64,000 nucleotides of DNA from Bugula neritina (Eukaryota; Bryozoa; Gymnolaemata; Cheilostomatida; Bugulidae): assembly GCA_964035545.1 (NCBI GenBank), contig OZ037770.1, positions 3,577,662 to 3,641,661 on the forward strand, in the 5' to 3' direction. Both the position numbers and the translations under genes were made by a program. The notes beneath the pieces are model-generated. The model saw only the letters and a program-made list of their open reading frames with translations, did no database searches and was not told where the DNA came from. Below are positions 22,080 to 35,364 of the stretch, one piece after another. Position 1 is the first letter of the stretch; every line of letters begins with the position of its first letter.

Positions 22080-23440
22080 ATATGTTGTGAAAATGGATGG
22101 GCAAATTCAAATTTTTGTTTATTTTTCTATAAAGATGACAAAAAAATTTGATGTATTCCTAAATGGGTAGGCAACTTTGACCTTATGTGCATTTCACTAT
22201 AAAATGACAAACAAGGGTGATCAGAAATAGGTGACAACTTCAAGTTTATGTAAGTTTTGCTATAAAGATCGCAAACAAGACAGTTCTTAAAATGGGCAGG
22301 CAACTTCACTTTTACTTAGATTTTATTATAAAAATGACTAACAAGAAAGTTGGAAAATGCGTGGACAACTTCAATTTTATGTACATTTCACCATAAAATA
22401 ATATGACAAACAGGAAAGTTGGTAATTGACTGGCCAACTTCAATTGTATTAATTACATTTCACTATAAACAACTAGCAAAAAAGTTAAATGGGTGGGCAA
22501 CTTCAATTTCATGTACATTTTACTATGAAAATGACTAACAGAACATTGAAAAATGAATGGACAACTTCAAGTTTAGGAACATTTTGCCATAAATATGACA
22601 AACAATAAAATTAGGAAATGGGTGGGCAACTTCAAGTTTATGTACATCTCACCATAAAATAATATGACAAACAAGAAAGTTGGTAATTGACTGGCCAACT
22701 TCAATTGTATTTACATTTCATTATAAACATGACTAGCAAAAAACTTTAAATGGGTGGGCAATTTCAATTTCATGTACATATTACTATGAAAATGACTAAC
22801 AGAACATTGGAAAATGGGTGAGCAACTTCAAGTTTATGAACATTTTGCCATAGATGACCAGCAATAAAATTAGAAAATGGGTGGGCAACTTCAAGTTTAT
22901 GTACATTTCACCATTCAGATGGCAAATAAGGGTGTTCAGAAATTGGTGGACAACCTCAATTTTATGTATATTTCACTATAAAGATGGCAAGCAAGACTGT
23001 TCAGATATTGGTGGGTATTTTTAATTATTTTACATTTCACTATAAATATAAAAAAGATTGTTCAGAGATTGGTGGGTACCTTCAATTTAGTATAAATTTT
23101 GTGTACATTTAACTATAAAAATGACTAACAATAGTGCTTGGAATTGGGTGTGCAAGCTTGACTTTATGCTAGTTTTACTAAAAAGATGACTAACAAAACA
23201 GTTGGAACATAGGTAGGCAACTTCACCTACATTTTGCTATAATGATTATTAAAATAATGTCTGATCATAGGTGGGCGACCTCACCTTCATACATACTGTT
23301 CTATAAAGATGACTAATAATTGGAAACTTGTGAAAATAGGTGGGCAACTTCTAATTCATGCACATTTTACTATAAAAATGACCAACAAGAAAATGGGGAA
23401 ATGGGTAAGCAACTTCCAGTTCAATTCCAATAACTTACTG
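22080..23440. repeat. 65-bp minisatellite, about 21 copies
   Basis: Tandem units of about 62-68 bp marked by GGTGGGCAACTTCAA, then TTTATGTACATTTCAC, then CTATAAA and GACTAACAA. I count 21 units from the CAACTTCA word. The block 22,380-22,560 recurs at about 22,640-22,820, which points to a four-unit higher-order duplication. Stray units sit near 24,545 and 24,780-24,870. Confidence 0.85.
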
Positions 23441-23639
23441 CTAAATATTACACTTTTCAAACAATTATTGATATAATGACCTAACTTTTTAAATAATATT
23501 ATCAGTGCATAACTTATTTATTTTTATTTATTAACTAAAACTTTAAACTTTTTGAAAAGTTTGGTCAATATTATAAGGCAAGAAGTGATGTATTAAATAC
23601 TACTTTCAAACATTACAAGCTTCAAATAATCAGAATTGG

Positions 23640-25545
23640 GCTCACCAACCTATCAATAAGTTCACATAGTGGCACCTGTGCATTCCTTCATATACAGTGT
23701 GTAAATTACAGATAACTTCATTGGTATGACTATAAATTTACCTAAATAGCCAAGTACATGGAAATAGCTAAACTCCTATCATTCAATGAAAGCAAGGTAT
23801 AGATTGGTTCTTCTTGATGCACAGCCTGGGTAATTTTCTTATCAAGTAATCACAGGTGTGAGAATGGCTCAAGGGAAATTATTATTTTCAGCCTACAAAT
23901 AATAAAATATGCACAGATTAAACTAATAATTAAAATAGATTTTAACAAACTAGTTTCTGGCAAAAAAGGAATATTTTGGAAAAAACTATAATGGTATAGG
24001 TTGAAGGAGTTAGGTGCAAAATGCATAACTCTGTTCATGAAAACATTAATTATGCATGTGTACAGTATTCGAGCTATAAAATTTCTATATTATTTAAACT
24101 ACTTGCTTGGAGCAAAATCAGCAACTTGGAATAATTTGAGGAATAAAATTTATGGAGATGATTAAACAACTTCAATTTGATGTAGGTTATACTGTCATTT
24201 TAATTAACTTTCTTTAAATTTTATCAGTGACTTTGGCTCCAAGTCGCAAATTTAATATTTCAGTAATTAAAGAATAAATAGCAATTATACACACAGAGTT
24301 AAATAAATTGTGTCAAATTCATATTCAAGTTTTTTCTCTAAAATTATCTGGTAACTATTAATTTGTTCACAACTATGCTGATTGCATGTGTTAATCACTG
24401 TGTCGTGACACTCATGCATGAACAGATATAATCTACAAGCACATATTGCTTGTTTTATAATAAACACAATATGAAGTATAATCTGAATTATTCTAGAAAA
24501 AATTAGCAGTAATTTGGAGTTATTTATCCACTAAAGCTTTATAAAGTGGGTACGAAACTTTTAATTTATGTATGATCTACTAACCACTATGCCATAACTT
24601 GATGATTTTTGTTCAATTAAACAGAATTGCGTTGTCAAAGAAAAGGTGCAACCTGCATATATAGATAAAAGCATGAAAAATTGCCTTTAGTATCCGTGTT
24701 CAAACAATGAATTATTATACATAACATTTGATTAAATCAAAGACTATAACAAAGTTGTTATTTAAGGCGATTTTAAAAAGTAAGTAGGCAACCTAAATTT
24801 ATTGTAAATTTTACTGTAATGATGACCAGCACAAATGTTGTGAAGAAGGTAGGAAACTTCAATTCAAAATAGGTAATCATGCACTCTGTCTAATGAAACT
24901 GGCACAGGCTAAAAGGGCATAGGTAATAACTAATAATGGCACAAGTAATTTAATGGAAAAATGAAATATTGCAGTCATTAAGTACCTTGATGATCAATTT
25001 AAACATGTAAAATTTTCAATCAACTCGAAAATTATTTTACAATAACCTATGAGAAAAAAGCAAAGTACTATCTTTCAATAGTTGCTTTTAAAATTTAAAA
25101 GACTGTATTCATAATTATTATTTATAGATTGCAAGCAATCTAAGCATTGTACCTAGCTTCACCAACATAATTACAAGAATAATATGGTTGGGAGTTGTGC
25201 TCACCATTTAATCAAACATGGTGGAACTTGTGCATTTCACAAATTTACAGTATGTGCATAATTGGTACTATTACAAATTACCTTCTTAGCCAAATTATAC
25301 TTGGAAATTGCTGAAATCCTATCTATCCGCCTATGCAGTTCTAGTTGATGCCGAGCCTAGATATTTTTATTAGCTTCAAGTAGTCACAGGTGTGATAATA
25401 GCCTGAAGAAAATTCATACTTGTATTCCTGCAAATAATATACACATTTAATAGACTGCAACAAACGTTTTATTGAACAAAAAGCAACAATCTTTTGAAAA
25501 GACTCTGTACTTAAATATAGTTGCTTATGGAAGAGATTCAAGATG
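23640..25545 (-). repeat. Diverged duplication (about 23,640-24,000 and 25,195-25,545) with candidate small exons
   Basis: The two segments share a collinear order of blocks (GGTGAGC, the CCTATC and CAAGTA region, then AGTARTCACAGGTGTGA). On the minus strand the right copy holds a 75-bp exon candidate at 25,356-25,282 (acceptor ATCTAG, donor GTAATT) encoding ARHQLELHRRIDRISAISK plus six residues. Its counterpart in the left copy carries a stop. The left copy holds a 30-bp microexon candidate at 23,675-23,646 whose partner has lost its AG. Phases do not chain cleanly to the exon at 21,988, so a gene is not proven. Confidence 0.35.
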
Positions 25546-25819
25546 CTTGTACAATCATAAAATTGATAAAAATGATCACCATGTGCATTTTATTTCTGCT
25601 ACGTTTATTCCACGTCATATAAAATACTTGCGTAATGAATAGAAGTAGCACTTTATAGTGTTTACTTAGCATCCTTCTTTCCAACTTCAGAGTCAGAATG
25701 CTTTTCCATATTAGAGTAATCAATATAACCAAAGTAGTGAAAAGGATTATCTGAAAAGAAAAATTTGTGAACTTACAAATATGAAATAATAAGATAATAA
25801 TATATATTGATATTAACAT

Positions 25820-28800
25820 AGACTATAAAATTTAATTAAAACGAAATTTTTTTTGATTGAAAAACAAATTTTGCAAATAAGTTGCTTTTAAAAATTAATG
25901 TAGGAATATATACATTTACATTAGATTAGCAATAACTTGACATTACATTTATTTAAGACATAAGTTTACAAACATTTTCAATTTATCATCTATAATACAA
26001 TTATTATTTTTAATATTATTAACTCTTAAGTTTAAAAGTTTGAAATTAAATTCAACATGGGAGATTCGAGACCTCTAGCTTTAAATTAAAAACTACTGAG
26101 ACAATGAAATTAAATACATCTATAGTTCTACTGGTCTAACTTTAAGTTACACCTCTTATAGTAGTACTAGTAGTAGTAGTACTATAAGGATGATAAATTA
26201 ACGTTTAACTTATAACTATAGTCTCACTGATCATAGTGTTAGTTAAGAGATAAACTTGAGTATATATAATGGTAATTCTTCATTAATATTACAGTTTTCT
26301 ATTAAGTTGCGTCTGATAACTTATTACATTTGTAAGTGATACCAAATATATGTTTAGTGGTCTAACCTGTATTTTGGCGAATCTCCATGTTTTTCAAATC
26401 TTTAAATAAACCCCTGTGGAAGGGCAGTTCGAAAGTCTTTCTACAACCAGCTATTAAAGAAAGTGTATTATTAGCTTGCATTAAAAGCCAACAATGCTCT
26501 GTATAGCCTGAAATAATGGCTTGTTGTATGTAATCCTTTCAGTAAAAGCTATTCCTTTTATGCAAAATTTGCTTTATTTGTGCACCTAAGTAACTTCTTA
26601 AGAGTACACCGCGCATTGAAATAATTTCTTTGTTCAAATACCCACTGTACACCTAGCTTATAATTTATAGCCAGTATACAGATTATACACTGTATACACT
26701 AACGTTTAAGCTATGAGCAAGTTTCAGAATATGGTATCATATTTTCAGGATCGAATAAGTGCATGGCGAAAATTCATGGTTATGTGCTGGTTATTTGGAG
26801 AAGTTTAGAAGAAATGTTGCCAATTAAGAATATGTTTAACTTTAATATTGCAAATTACCAGATGCCTGAAGTTTTGAAATTTTAGTATTTTGCATCAAAC
26901 TTAGGCAAAAATTTTATGCTTTAACAAAATAACCACATATACCCCATTCTAACATTGCAAAGACAGATGTTACCAAGTTGATACATGACTTGTGCCAGCA
27001 GCTTAAACCAAAATATAATAATAATATTATTTGATGGGTGTACATAAATTTTGTTGATAACTAAACAATTTTTTAAAAATTGGCTCAAAACTGTTGGTTT
27101 TACACAATTTTTTTATGTACACACAGTATGTGAATCACACCAATAGTGAGTCAAACTGATTTAATAGACTAATTATTCCAATTTGTTGGCAATTTTGAAA
27201 TAAAGTTGAAATGTAATTTTTAATGATTGGCTTGTTTATAAAGTCACAGTTTATTTTAATGATGTCGAAATTTACAACTTTATTTCATTATCTCACCATA
27301 TAAAATTCCAAAATTTCTATTGAAAACTGCATGCATCTAAAAATAGCTGAGTAACTGATTCTACTAGGGCATTATTTAGATTTACTTATTTGAATTTATG
27401 TCTTAACCCTTCCCAGATCACAGATACATGTATTATGTCTTTTTAAGCTTTTTTATTCACAGGTTAATTGAGCGAGTACGCCCAGTAAATGTACAAATGA
27501 TACCGCCTATGTTAAAGTTTTAGCTTTAGACCAAATTACTTCAAGATTTATATAAGCAATGTTAAAAATGCACCTCAGTAGTTTATAGATCATTATAGAC
27601 AATAAATCTGAATAAATGAAAAGCTACAAAGCCAGCTAATAACTTTTAATTCAATACCAGAATACTAAAATTAGCAGTACATTTTGCATTGTTTTTATAA
27701 CTTAAAAGAGTTAGCTATTTGGCAGCCTTGTAGAATTAAACGCAATGACTCTGAAAAGTTAAAAGGTTAAATGAATCATACGTAAATTTGCTAATAATTG
27801 AAAGAAATAATGTCTGGACTGTTATTATGAACTATATAGCATTGAATGGGTTTAATAACAGGGTTGATTTGGAGACTTTATAACACCAACATTTATAAAA
27901 GTACTCTTTGATCATTAGACCAGTCTTAATAGTTAATACATCAATGGATCTCTTGAAAGATTTTTCATCAAATAATATATTTGTAATTTACCGGTATATG
28001 TTGTACGACTAAAATAATGGAAATTCATTTAAAATTGTGTTTGGCAAAATATACAGTACTTCGATTAGGTTAGCATATGATTATCACATACAATAGATAC
28101 CTTTTCATGTACGGCTCACAAATATAATGTTATATAACAATGCTAACTAAAAAAACTATGATTGATCAACTTTTATTCAGTTGTAAAGTTAGTTGGTTTT
28201 TAAATTTTTATCCTAATAACTGTTTATAACTCATTGCTCAACTTGTTGCGCCTAAAGTCATTCCTGAATGAACTACTTGCATTCAAGGCTGGAGTAACTA
28301 TTAAAGCTGCTTGACTATTAGGTTTTTAAGGTGCTTTAGTCAGGTTTGAGATTTGGAGTTATATAACTATATATTATAACTATTTATACGTCAACCTAAA
28401 AGATTGTCTTTATTTAAAATAGGGTGCTGTCCAGAATTAATAAATAGAGAGTGCAGATTGTCTTCAAAGTCCAGGTCTAAAGTTAAACATAAATATAAAT
28501 AGCTAATTGCTATATTTATATTTTTGCCACTATAAATTGGTTATCTACAAGCTGCTTAGCTGCCTCACTAGAAATTGTTATATATGGTAGCTAACTGTTT
28601 TAGCCAAAGCCAGTAGTCTTGGAAAGTAAAGCATATAAAGTATATACCCAGTGGTCAAAATATCCATGTGTAACCATCTGGTATAGTATTATTAAACAGG
28701 GCAACTTAGTCTAAACATTGCTCTTTTGTTTTACTGGAACTAACTACAGCTATAAGTTACTGCCGCTGAACTGAAACTATAGTTCTATAGTTACTGCTAC

Positions 28801-29412
28801 ATATTTATCTCAATCCTAAGTAAATAAGTCTTATAAATATTATGCTTTGATGCATTATTTCCATGTAATCTTAAAATTTAAGTAGGCTCTTACAATATTA
28901 TTATGTAATAGTCCTTCATTTGAATAAGCATTAAACTCCTTGTTTACTACTCAACAATAAACATATACGGTGCTCCTGCAAACATTTGGTTGTATAAACT
29001 ACATAAGCAAAGCATTAATATGGCCTACGTAGCTGAGTGATATTTTTGTAGTTTATTAGTTTACCTCAGTTGGAAGCAATGGGACTAATTTGAAATAATG
29101 ACCACTAAACACCAATCTGTCACATAATGAGACAAGACATTTTTTTCTACTACTGAATTTTAGTGCATATATATATCTTCTTTTAGCCAATCACTTGCAA
29201 TGATTTCAGGTAAAAATGGCACAGGTAAATATAGCACAGGTGATAATGGCACAAACGGAAAGTTAGGTAAAAATAACAAACTGATGTGAAATTTTCTCAA
29301 ACCCCAAGTCCAAACCACCCACCTGAAACCCAAGCTGCCAACCTTGGAATCCAACCCCAAACTGAAACCTCTATTCCAAACTCCGACCCCAAACCCTAAT
29401 TTTGAAAGTGTA
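25820..29412. other. Non-coding interior of the giant element
   Basis: AT-rich DNA with no frame above about 60 codons that looks protein-like. A short palindromic block with TAGTAGTAGTACTA lies near 26,160-26,190. Words such as GGCACAGGT recur near 29,220. Confidence 0.45.
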
Positions 29413-29420
29413 CCATTATT

Positions 29421-30489
29421 TGGTGATTAATCAATATTTGGAAGGCCCATTGCTTCGAAGGTGCATTAGTCCTAAAATTAGTAGAGATAGTATTATATCG
29501 CTGAGAATATCATAAATTTCACTTACGATCTTGCTATATTATTGCTAGCTGTAGGTGGCATGCGTGTGGCTTACTTGTAATTTTTTCAGCCTGAGATTAC
29601 TTTACGATGCTGCTTCAATCAGGGCTACATAATATATCAACATTCTATTGTGGCTGTCTCATAAACTAAGTACACAGCAAGCTATTCACTAGCCTGTCAG
29701 CTAGCAAGCCTGTAATTAGTAATCTATGAATTAGTACCTCCTCATCTCTTCATCTGAGTGTTGTGCAAGGGTGATTTAATTAGTATTTTTATTTCACAGT
29801 TCATATAAAAATGACAGCTATGGGCAATGAACTCAAAATAGCCAGTTCAATGGCTATAGGGACTGCAATTCTATTCTAGCTAATGTCAGTCAGCTTATTT
29901 AGGCCTTTCATATGCTTACTATTAACTGAAAAACTAAAGTAAAAATATTAAAGCCAAGCAAACATTTTGGGTCTGCTGGACTGTATTTATGATAAGCTTG
30001 ATAAAAGTTTACCTCATAGTTTATAAAAAATAGTTTGCATTTTATTTTGGCGCCAAAAAATTATTAGTATATTCAATGAAATAGTAAATTTCTGGCTTGG
30101 CAATTAATTATTTGATATCACATTTAATCTCTAAAAGCATTTTTAATATCAGTAAATGCAAGCATTTAAGACAAAAAAAGATAAACATCTTGGACGCTAC
30201 TTAAAATTAAATAACCAAAGCTGCACGCACACCATACCCCAAACGAAACAACTCTACAAGATATGTAGATAACTGATAAGGGCAAAATTATTAGCATATA
30301 AGAGTTCAGGCTTGCTAAATGAAGCCTCACCTAACCTAAAAGTTAAAAACTATGTTGCATATCTTCCTGTTGCTCAGAGCAACTTTTTGAAATGTTCAAT
30401 GAATAATTTTAATTCTGATAATAATTCTACTAATTTTCGGACTAATGCATTTTAGGAGCAATGCACCTTCAGAATATTGCACCGTCCCC
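29421..30489. mobile_element. hAT-type non-autonomous element, copy 2
   Basis: A 1,069-bp element collinear with the copy at 18,101-19,198 along its whole length, with the same start (TGGTGATTAATCAATATT) and end (CCGTCCCC). It is flanked by the perfect 8-bp duplication CCATTATT (29,413-29,420 and 30,490-30,497). It lies inside the giant element, so it inserted after that element formed or was carried in as cargo. No coding capacity. Confidence 0.88.
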
Positions 30490-30539
30490 CCATTATTGCT
30501 TGTGCCATTATTACCAAGTCTTGCCATCTTTAACCTGGG

Positions 30540-31205
30540 TACCAACTTGAAATGCATGCTGCTTTGTTATTACAGCATGAATGAAATATTTATTTGGAAT
30601 TTTGATATTGATGATGTTAAATTCATAAACTTATGTGTTGAATTTACAATCTTAAAGTAAGCTATTCTAGCAAGCTAACCCACCAACCCCATTCTTGCAT
30701 GCTTTTAAGGGTTATAGTTGATTGTATATGTGCTTGTTTAAATAAAGATGCTACCTAAGCTGTTATTTGCAGCTTTACACTATTTACCAAACTTGCACTT
30801 TAATGTAGCTATAGAAACTATTCTGAAAAATGTTTTGTACATTAGGAAGCACAGATAAAAAATTACCATGTGAAGATTATTTTGCTAAAACTCAGTGCTA
30901 TCCCAGCCAATAAAATTTTACCTTAAAGTAGTATATTTGTGAACTGCCTTAGCCTCTGATACTTAATTGTAGTATAGTGTTTACTGGCTAATTGTATTTT
31001 CTAATTCTAATAATAAAGGGTACAACAAACGATTATACCAATAATTTTTACTGAAGACTGCGTGTCAAACTTCTAGCTCACCTTGCCATCTATTCTTAAT
31101 TACAGTTTGAAATACATCTTGCTGGTCTAAGACCTAAGTTCTTGCATTGAAACATAGACTTTATTCAAACTAGTAAGACTAAATTAATTAGTACCAACAC
31201 TGCAG
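30540..31205. repeat. Dispersed repeat shared with 51,020-51,575
   Basis: The order of blocks is the same as at 51.0-51.6 kb: GTTATTACAGCATGAATGA, TTTAATGTAGCTAT, CAGTGTTTAC-like and TAGCTAATT, then CAACACTGC. Identity is moderate by eye. No terminal repeats seen, so the class is unknown. Confidence 0.5.
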
Positions 31206-31296
31206 GTAACGGTGGGTAGTTGGGGATTTGAAAAATTTTACATCAATGTTCCATCTTATCTACTCTTTCATTTTTCATTATTACTCTACCATTATT

Positions 31297-34200
31297 AATA
31301 GACCATGTAAAACTCAGCCAATCAGCGAAGTGTACCAGGTCAATGTCTTACCATTGTAACTGATATAAAATTCTGCAAGTTCAATTGCAAAATGCATGCT
31401 TCTAAAAGCTAGTTGTGCAACTTTTTTTTCATGCATTATTTAATTTCATATCTTAAATTGATGACTCTTGAAATGATTTTTTAAAATGTCTAAATTAAGT
31501 GTTTATAAAACGCAATTAAAAATTGCATGTCTAGAAAAATGACGTGGTACACTTTTGCAACTTAAGGCCAATTATTACATAACTGCCAGCTTAGTAGTTA
31601 TTTGTTGTTGCAGCTTGAATGGGTTATTGTTTAGCATTGGAAGCTTGCAGTAAACATCTGTGAATTTGGTACATGACTTTGATTGGCTGGTTTTTGAATG
31701 GCCCTTTAGTATATGCATCTGGATGGCTGGGTAGTGTAGACTCCGCCTACATCTAGCTAATGTACAGTAGCCAATCCACAGTAGTATTACAAAATTTCTG
31801 TTTAACAAATGAAATATTCTGGTCATTTGTTTTGTACTTTACAATAGTAAATATTCTATTCAACTATAATTTTATTGTATGTAAGCCATGGGAACTACTA
31901 AGAGGTTAAATCAACCACCCATGCTGGTAATATTGTTGCTCGCAGTAATAGCAAGTCCACACCATATAGATATACACATAAGCTATTATGTGCAGCTTAT
32001 GAATGCTGAAATGACCCCATTTCTTACTTTCAATTTGAAAAAAATTGTATTACATATTCTGCCACTTCTGCACCAAGAATTTGTTTTCCTTTTAAATTTT
32101 GAAAATAGTAGTCAGTTTCTGCAGCAGTCAACTGCATCCACAATAAACAACGTAAGTTTTCAAATAAACTATAAATATATGAAATATTAGTGTGGAAACT
32201 ATGTAATTTAGTTCTTGCTATGATGAAGAATTACAAGAATATTATATTATAGAAGCTAGATATAGATTTCTATAAAATGGCGCAGGTAAAAATAACACAT
32301 TTTTACTTCAAATTCTAAATTTCATCAGTCACCAATGGTGGCTGTAGATTACAGAGAGCATAGCAGACTATCATAATCATAAGGATGGTCAGCCCACTGA
32401 GCAAAATCCAACTCCAACCTTTCATTTGGGTTACCAACGCACTAAAGCATATAATGTAAGACGAACAAAAAACAGTGGTTTTAATGAAACATGTGGAGGA
32501 AGCGAACAGAAAACGTTATCAACAGAGTCAGCTGATATAGAGCAACAGAACTCATCTGACAGCCATCCTCATAGTCAGACTTCATCAGAAGTAACTGAGT
32601 TACCAGAATCATCAACTACTCAGAAAAAAAGATCTGCACATTCTATTGATAGACGAAAATCAAAAGTTGGAAGAAAAGGCTCAAAAAGATCCATGTTTAA
32701 ACAAAAAGCAACTATTGAAAAAGTAAAAGTTTTTAAAACTTTCACCACTACAGATGAGCAAACTAAATTCTATACTGGAATACCTACACGTTCTTTATAC
32801 TATTTTTTAGCAAGGTGAAAATTATGATTTTCTAATTGCAAAGATAGACTATGGTTTATTACAAATAAACAATGCAAGTCTCACTATGCTAAAATTTCTA
32901 CATTGATTAAATTTGATGTGTAGTAAAACTGTCATTTTAATTAAATTTGTTGCAGTGTGAGTACATCATTCATACATTTTTTATTAAAGATGTTGTTTTA
33001 TGTAAGATATTCATAAATACCACAGTGGTCATCTGTATGCTTTGACTTATTTAGTTTAGGGTTTTATTTAAACAAGCAGCAGTATTTTATTCGTGGACAA
33101 ATTGACTCACTTTCTCTAGGAAAAGTAAATTGTTTTGACTTAAATTTTCCTTGGTTATTTTAAAGCTTATCAAAAGTGGCCTCCTAATCTAATTTTTAGC
33201 TGAAACTAACTCAGTGTTTAAAACTAAAATGGTTTACACTGGTTACTAGTTTCACTTATTCACAAATATTATTAAATGCTATTCTAGAAATAATATGGGT
33301 TTGAATTAGTTATAGTATAATTATAAAATGAAGTAATAATTGTTTGTCCACAGTATTTGTTTAAACTCATAACTTCATTCAAAGCATGTATTCATACAAC
33401 TAGCTTACCATGTACTGTTACAGTATTATGTAACACATGTTGACACACATTACATTCTGTTTGGATGGTGATATATTGGGTCAAGCCTTCAGCTAGCAGT
33501 TCTTGAACTTCATAGTTGTTGCAAAATATAACTGAAGCTACTTACCAGAGGGTAAAAACTGCTGAATGAATACAAACTAAGCACAAAATTTATTTAGCAC
33601 ATACATTATAATTTGAATTATAATTTAATTTTCATTCTTTATTTTCTATATTTAGATTTATATGTCCGAAGATGAAAGTTCTTATTCTCCAAAAAAAGTT
33701 AACAGGACAAGATAGACTTTTATTGGCTTTGATGAAGCTGCGTCAAGGTTTACAGTTTCAAATACTTGCTGGCCTTTTTTATATCTCTAGATTGCTAGCA
33801 AGCAAAACCTTCCAAAACACATTAGATATTTTAGCAAGAGAACTGAACAATCTAATAGTTTTTCCAACAAGAGAGAAGCTGAACATCCCTCTGAGCTTTC
33901 AAAGCCAATATGCTACCATATATTTATAGTTTATTTGAAAGCTTACGTTGTGGATGTTGACTGCTATAGAAACTGACTACTATTTTCAAAATTTAAAAGG
34001 AAAACAAGTTCCTGGTGCAGAAGTGGCAGAATATGTAATACAATTTTTTTCAAGTTGAAAGTAAGAAATGGGGTCATTTCAGCATTCATAAGCTGCACAT
34101 ACTAGCTTATGTGTATATCTATATGGTGTGGACTTGCTATTACTGCGAGTAACAATATTACCAGTATGGGTGGTTGATTTAACCTCTTAGTAGTTCCCAT

Positions 34201-34791
34201 GGCTTACATACAATAAAATTATAGTTGAATAGAATATTTACTATTGTAAAGTACAAAACAAATGACCAGAATATTTCATTTGTTAAACAGAAATTTTGTA
34301 ATACTACTGTGGATTGGCTACTGTACATTAGCTAGATGTAGGCGGAGTCCACACTACCTAGCCATCCAGATGCATATACTAAAGGGCCATTCAAAAACCA
34401 GCCAATCAAAGTCATGTACCAAATTCACAGATGTTTACTGCAAGCTTCCAATGCTAAACAATAACCCATTCAAGCTGCAACAACAAATAACTACTAAGCT
34501 GGCAGTTATGTAATAATTGGCCTTAAGTTGCAAAAGTGTACCACGTCATTTTTCTAGACATGCAATTTTTAATTGCGTTTTATAAACACTTAATTTAGAC
34601 ATTTTAAAAAATCATTTCAAGAGTCATCAATTTAAGATATGAAATTAAATAATGCATGAAAAAAAAGTTGCACAACTAGCTTTTAGAAGCATGCATTTTG
34701 CAATTGAACTTGCAGAATTTTATATCAGTTACAATGGTAAGACATTGACCTGGTACACTTCGCTGATTGGCTGAGTTTTACATGGTCTATT
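31297..34791. mobile_element. Foldback DNA transposon with ~880-bp terminal inverted repeats
   Basis: The left arm 31,297-32,181 and right arm 33,917-34,791 are near-identical inverted copies starting AATAGACCATGTAAAAC. A frame in each arm encodes the same 83 residues, which shows how similar the arms are. Between them is the 5' part of a PIF/IS5-like transposase gene. The outer flanks show no clear target duplication. Because the transposase lacks its catalytic half and is frameshifted, the element is non-autonomous. It is nested in the 21.4-kb element. Confidence 0.88.
32426..33916 (+). pseudogene. PIF/IS5-like (HTH_Tnp_4/DDE_4) transposase, 5' half
   Basis: Exon 1 (ATG at 32,426, donor AAG/GTGAAA at about 32,814) gives a Ser/Gln/Lys-rich, probably nuclear segment ending FYTGIPTRSLYYFLA, the usual start of this transposase fold. 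Exon 2 (acceptor TATTTAG at about 33,657) holds the helix-turn-helix: LTGQDRLLLALMKLRQGL, then ILAGLFYIS, then VFPTREKLNIPL. An A7 run at 33,691-33,697, one A too many for the frame, shifts the reading between the splice-joined start and the HTH. The frame then meets the right inverted repeat at 33,917 and stops, so the DDE catalytic domain is absent. The product, if any, could only bind DNA. Confidence 0.75.
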
Positions 34792-35364
34792 GTGCCATTA
34801 TTGCTTGTGCCTGTGCCATTTCTGTCAGACACCCTTTCTGTTATATGAAGTTATCACAAAGGGGTTTTCTAAACGGCGTGGATATACTTTCTCACAGCAA
34901 AGAGCAAAACTTAGAATGTTTCACTCAGAACTTACATTACTAATTCTAAATAATAGCTCAACTGTAAACAAACCCATTATATGCCAGCTAGCTAATTCAT
35001 TAGTTTCATACTAAGTTCCAAAATGCTACATAATCACCCAAATGCTAAATTTAATAACTCATTGTTGCTATGATAACAAGGACAGAATGTATTGTCCGTT
35101 GTACCAGCAACAGCTGCAGCTATAAGCAGCCCAGTAAGCCTTGAGGAATATTTTCAAACACATAATTTTCAACAGCGCGGCCACGATTAAATTTTAAAGT
35201 ATTAATAAATTCTATGCTCAATATATGCAAAATTTGCTACAAATATTTTTAGAAACATGCAACGCGCACTTGAACTTGAAAAAATTTATTTAAGTTATAA
35301 TGGTGAGATATACCAGCGGTGTCATTCTACTTAGCCAGTTTTCACTTATACCATATTTGTAAAT

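Noticed and set aside
22080-23440. CRISPR array
   Set aside because: Regular 65-bp spacing, but the whole unit is repeated with no unique spacers, and the context is animal DNA.
26150-26195. CRISPR-like or regulatory palindrome (TAGTAGTAGTACTA)
   Set aside because: A single short palindrome of simple triplets with no spacers; explained by simple sequence.
31575-31826. 83-residue protein gene (and its twin at 34,262-34,513)
   Set aside because: The two frames are the same stretch in the inverted arms of the foldback element; similarity comes from the arms, not from a conserved gene.
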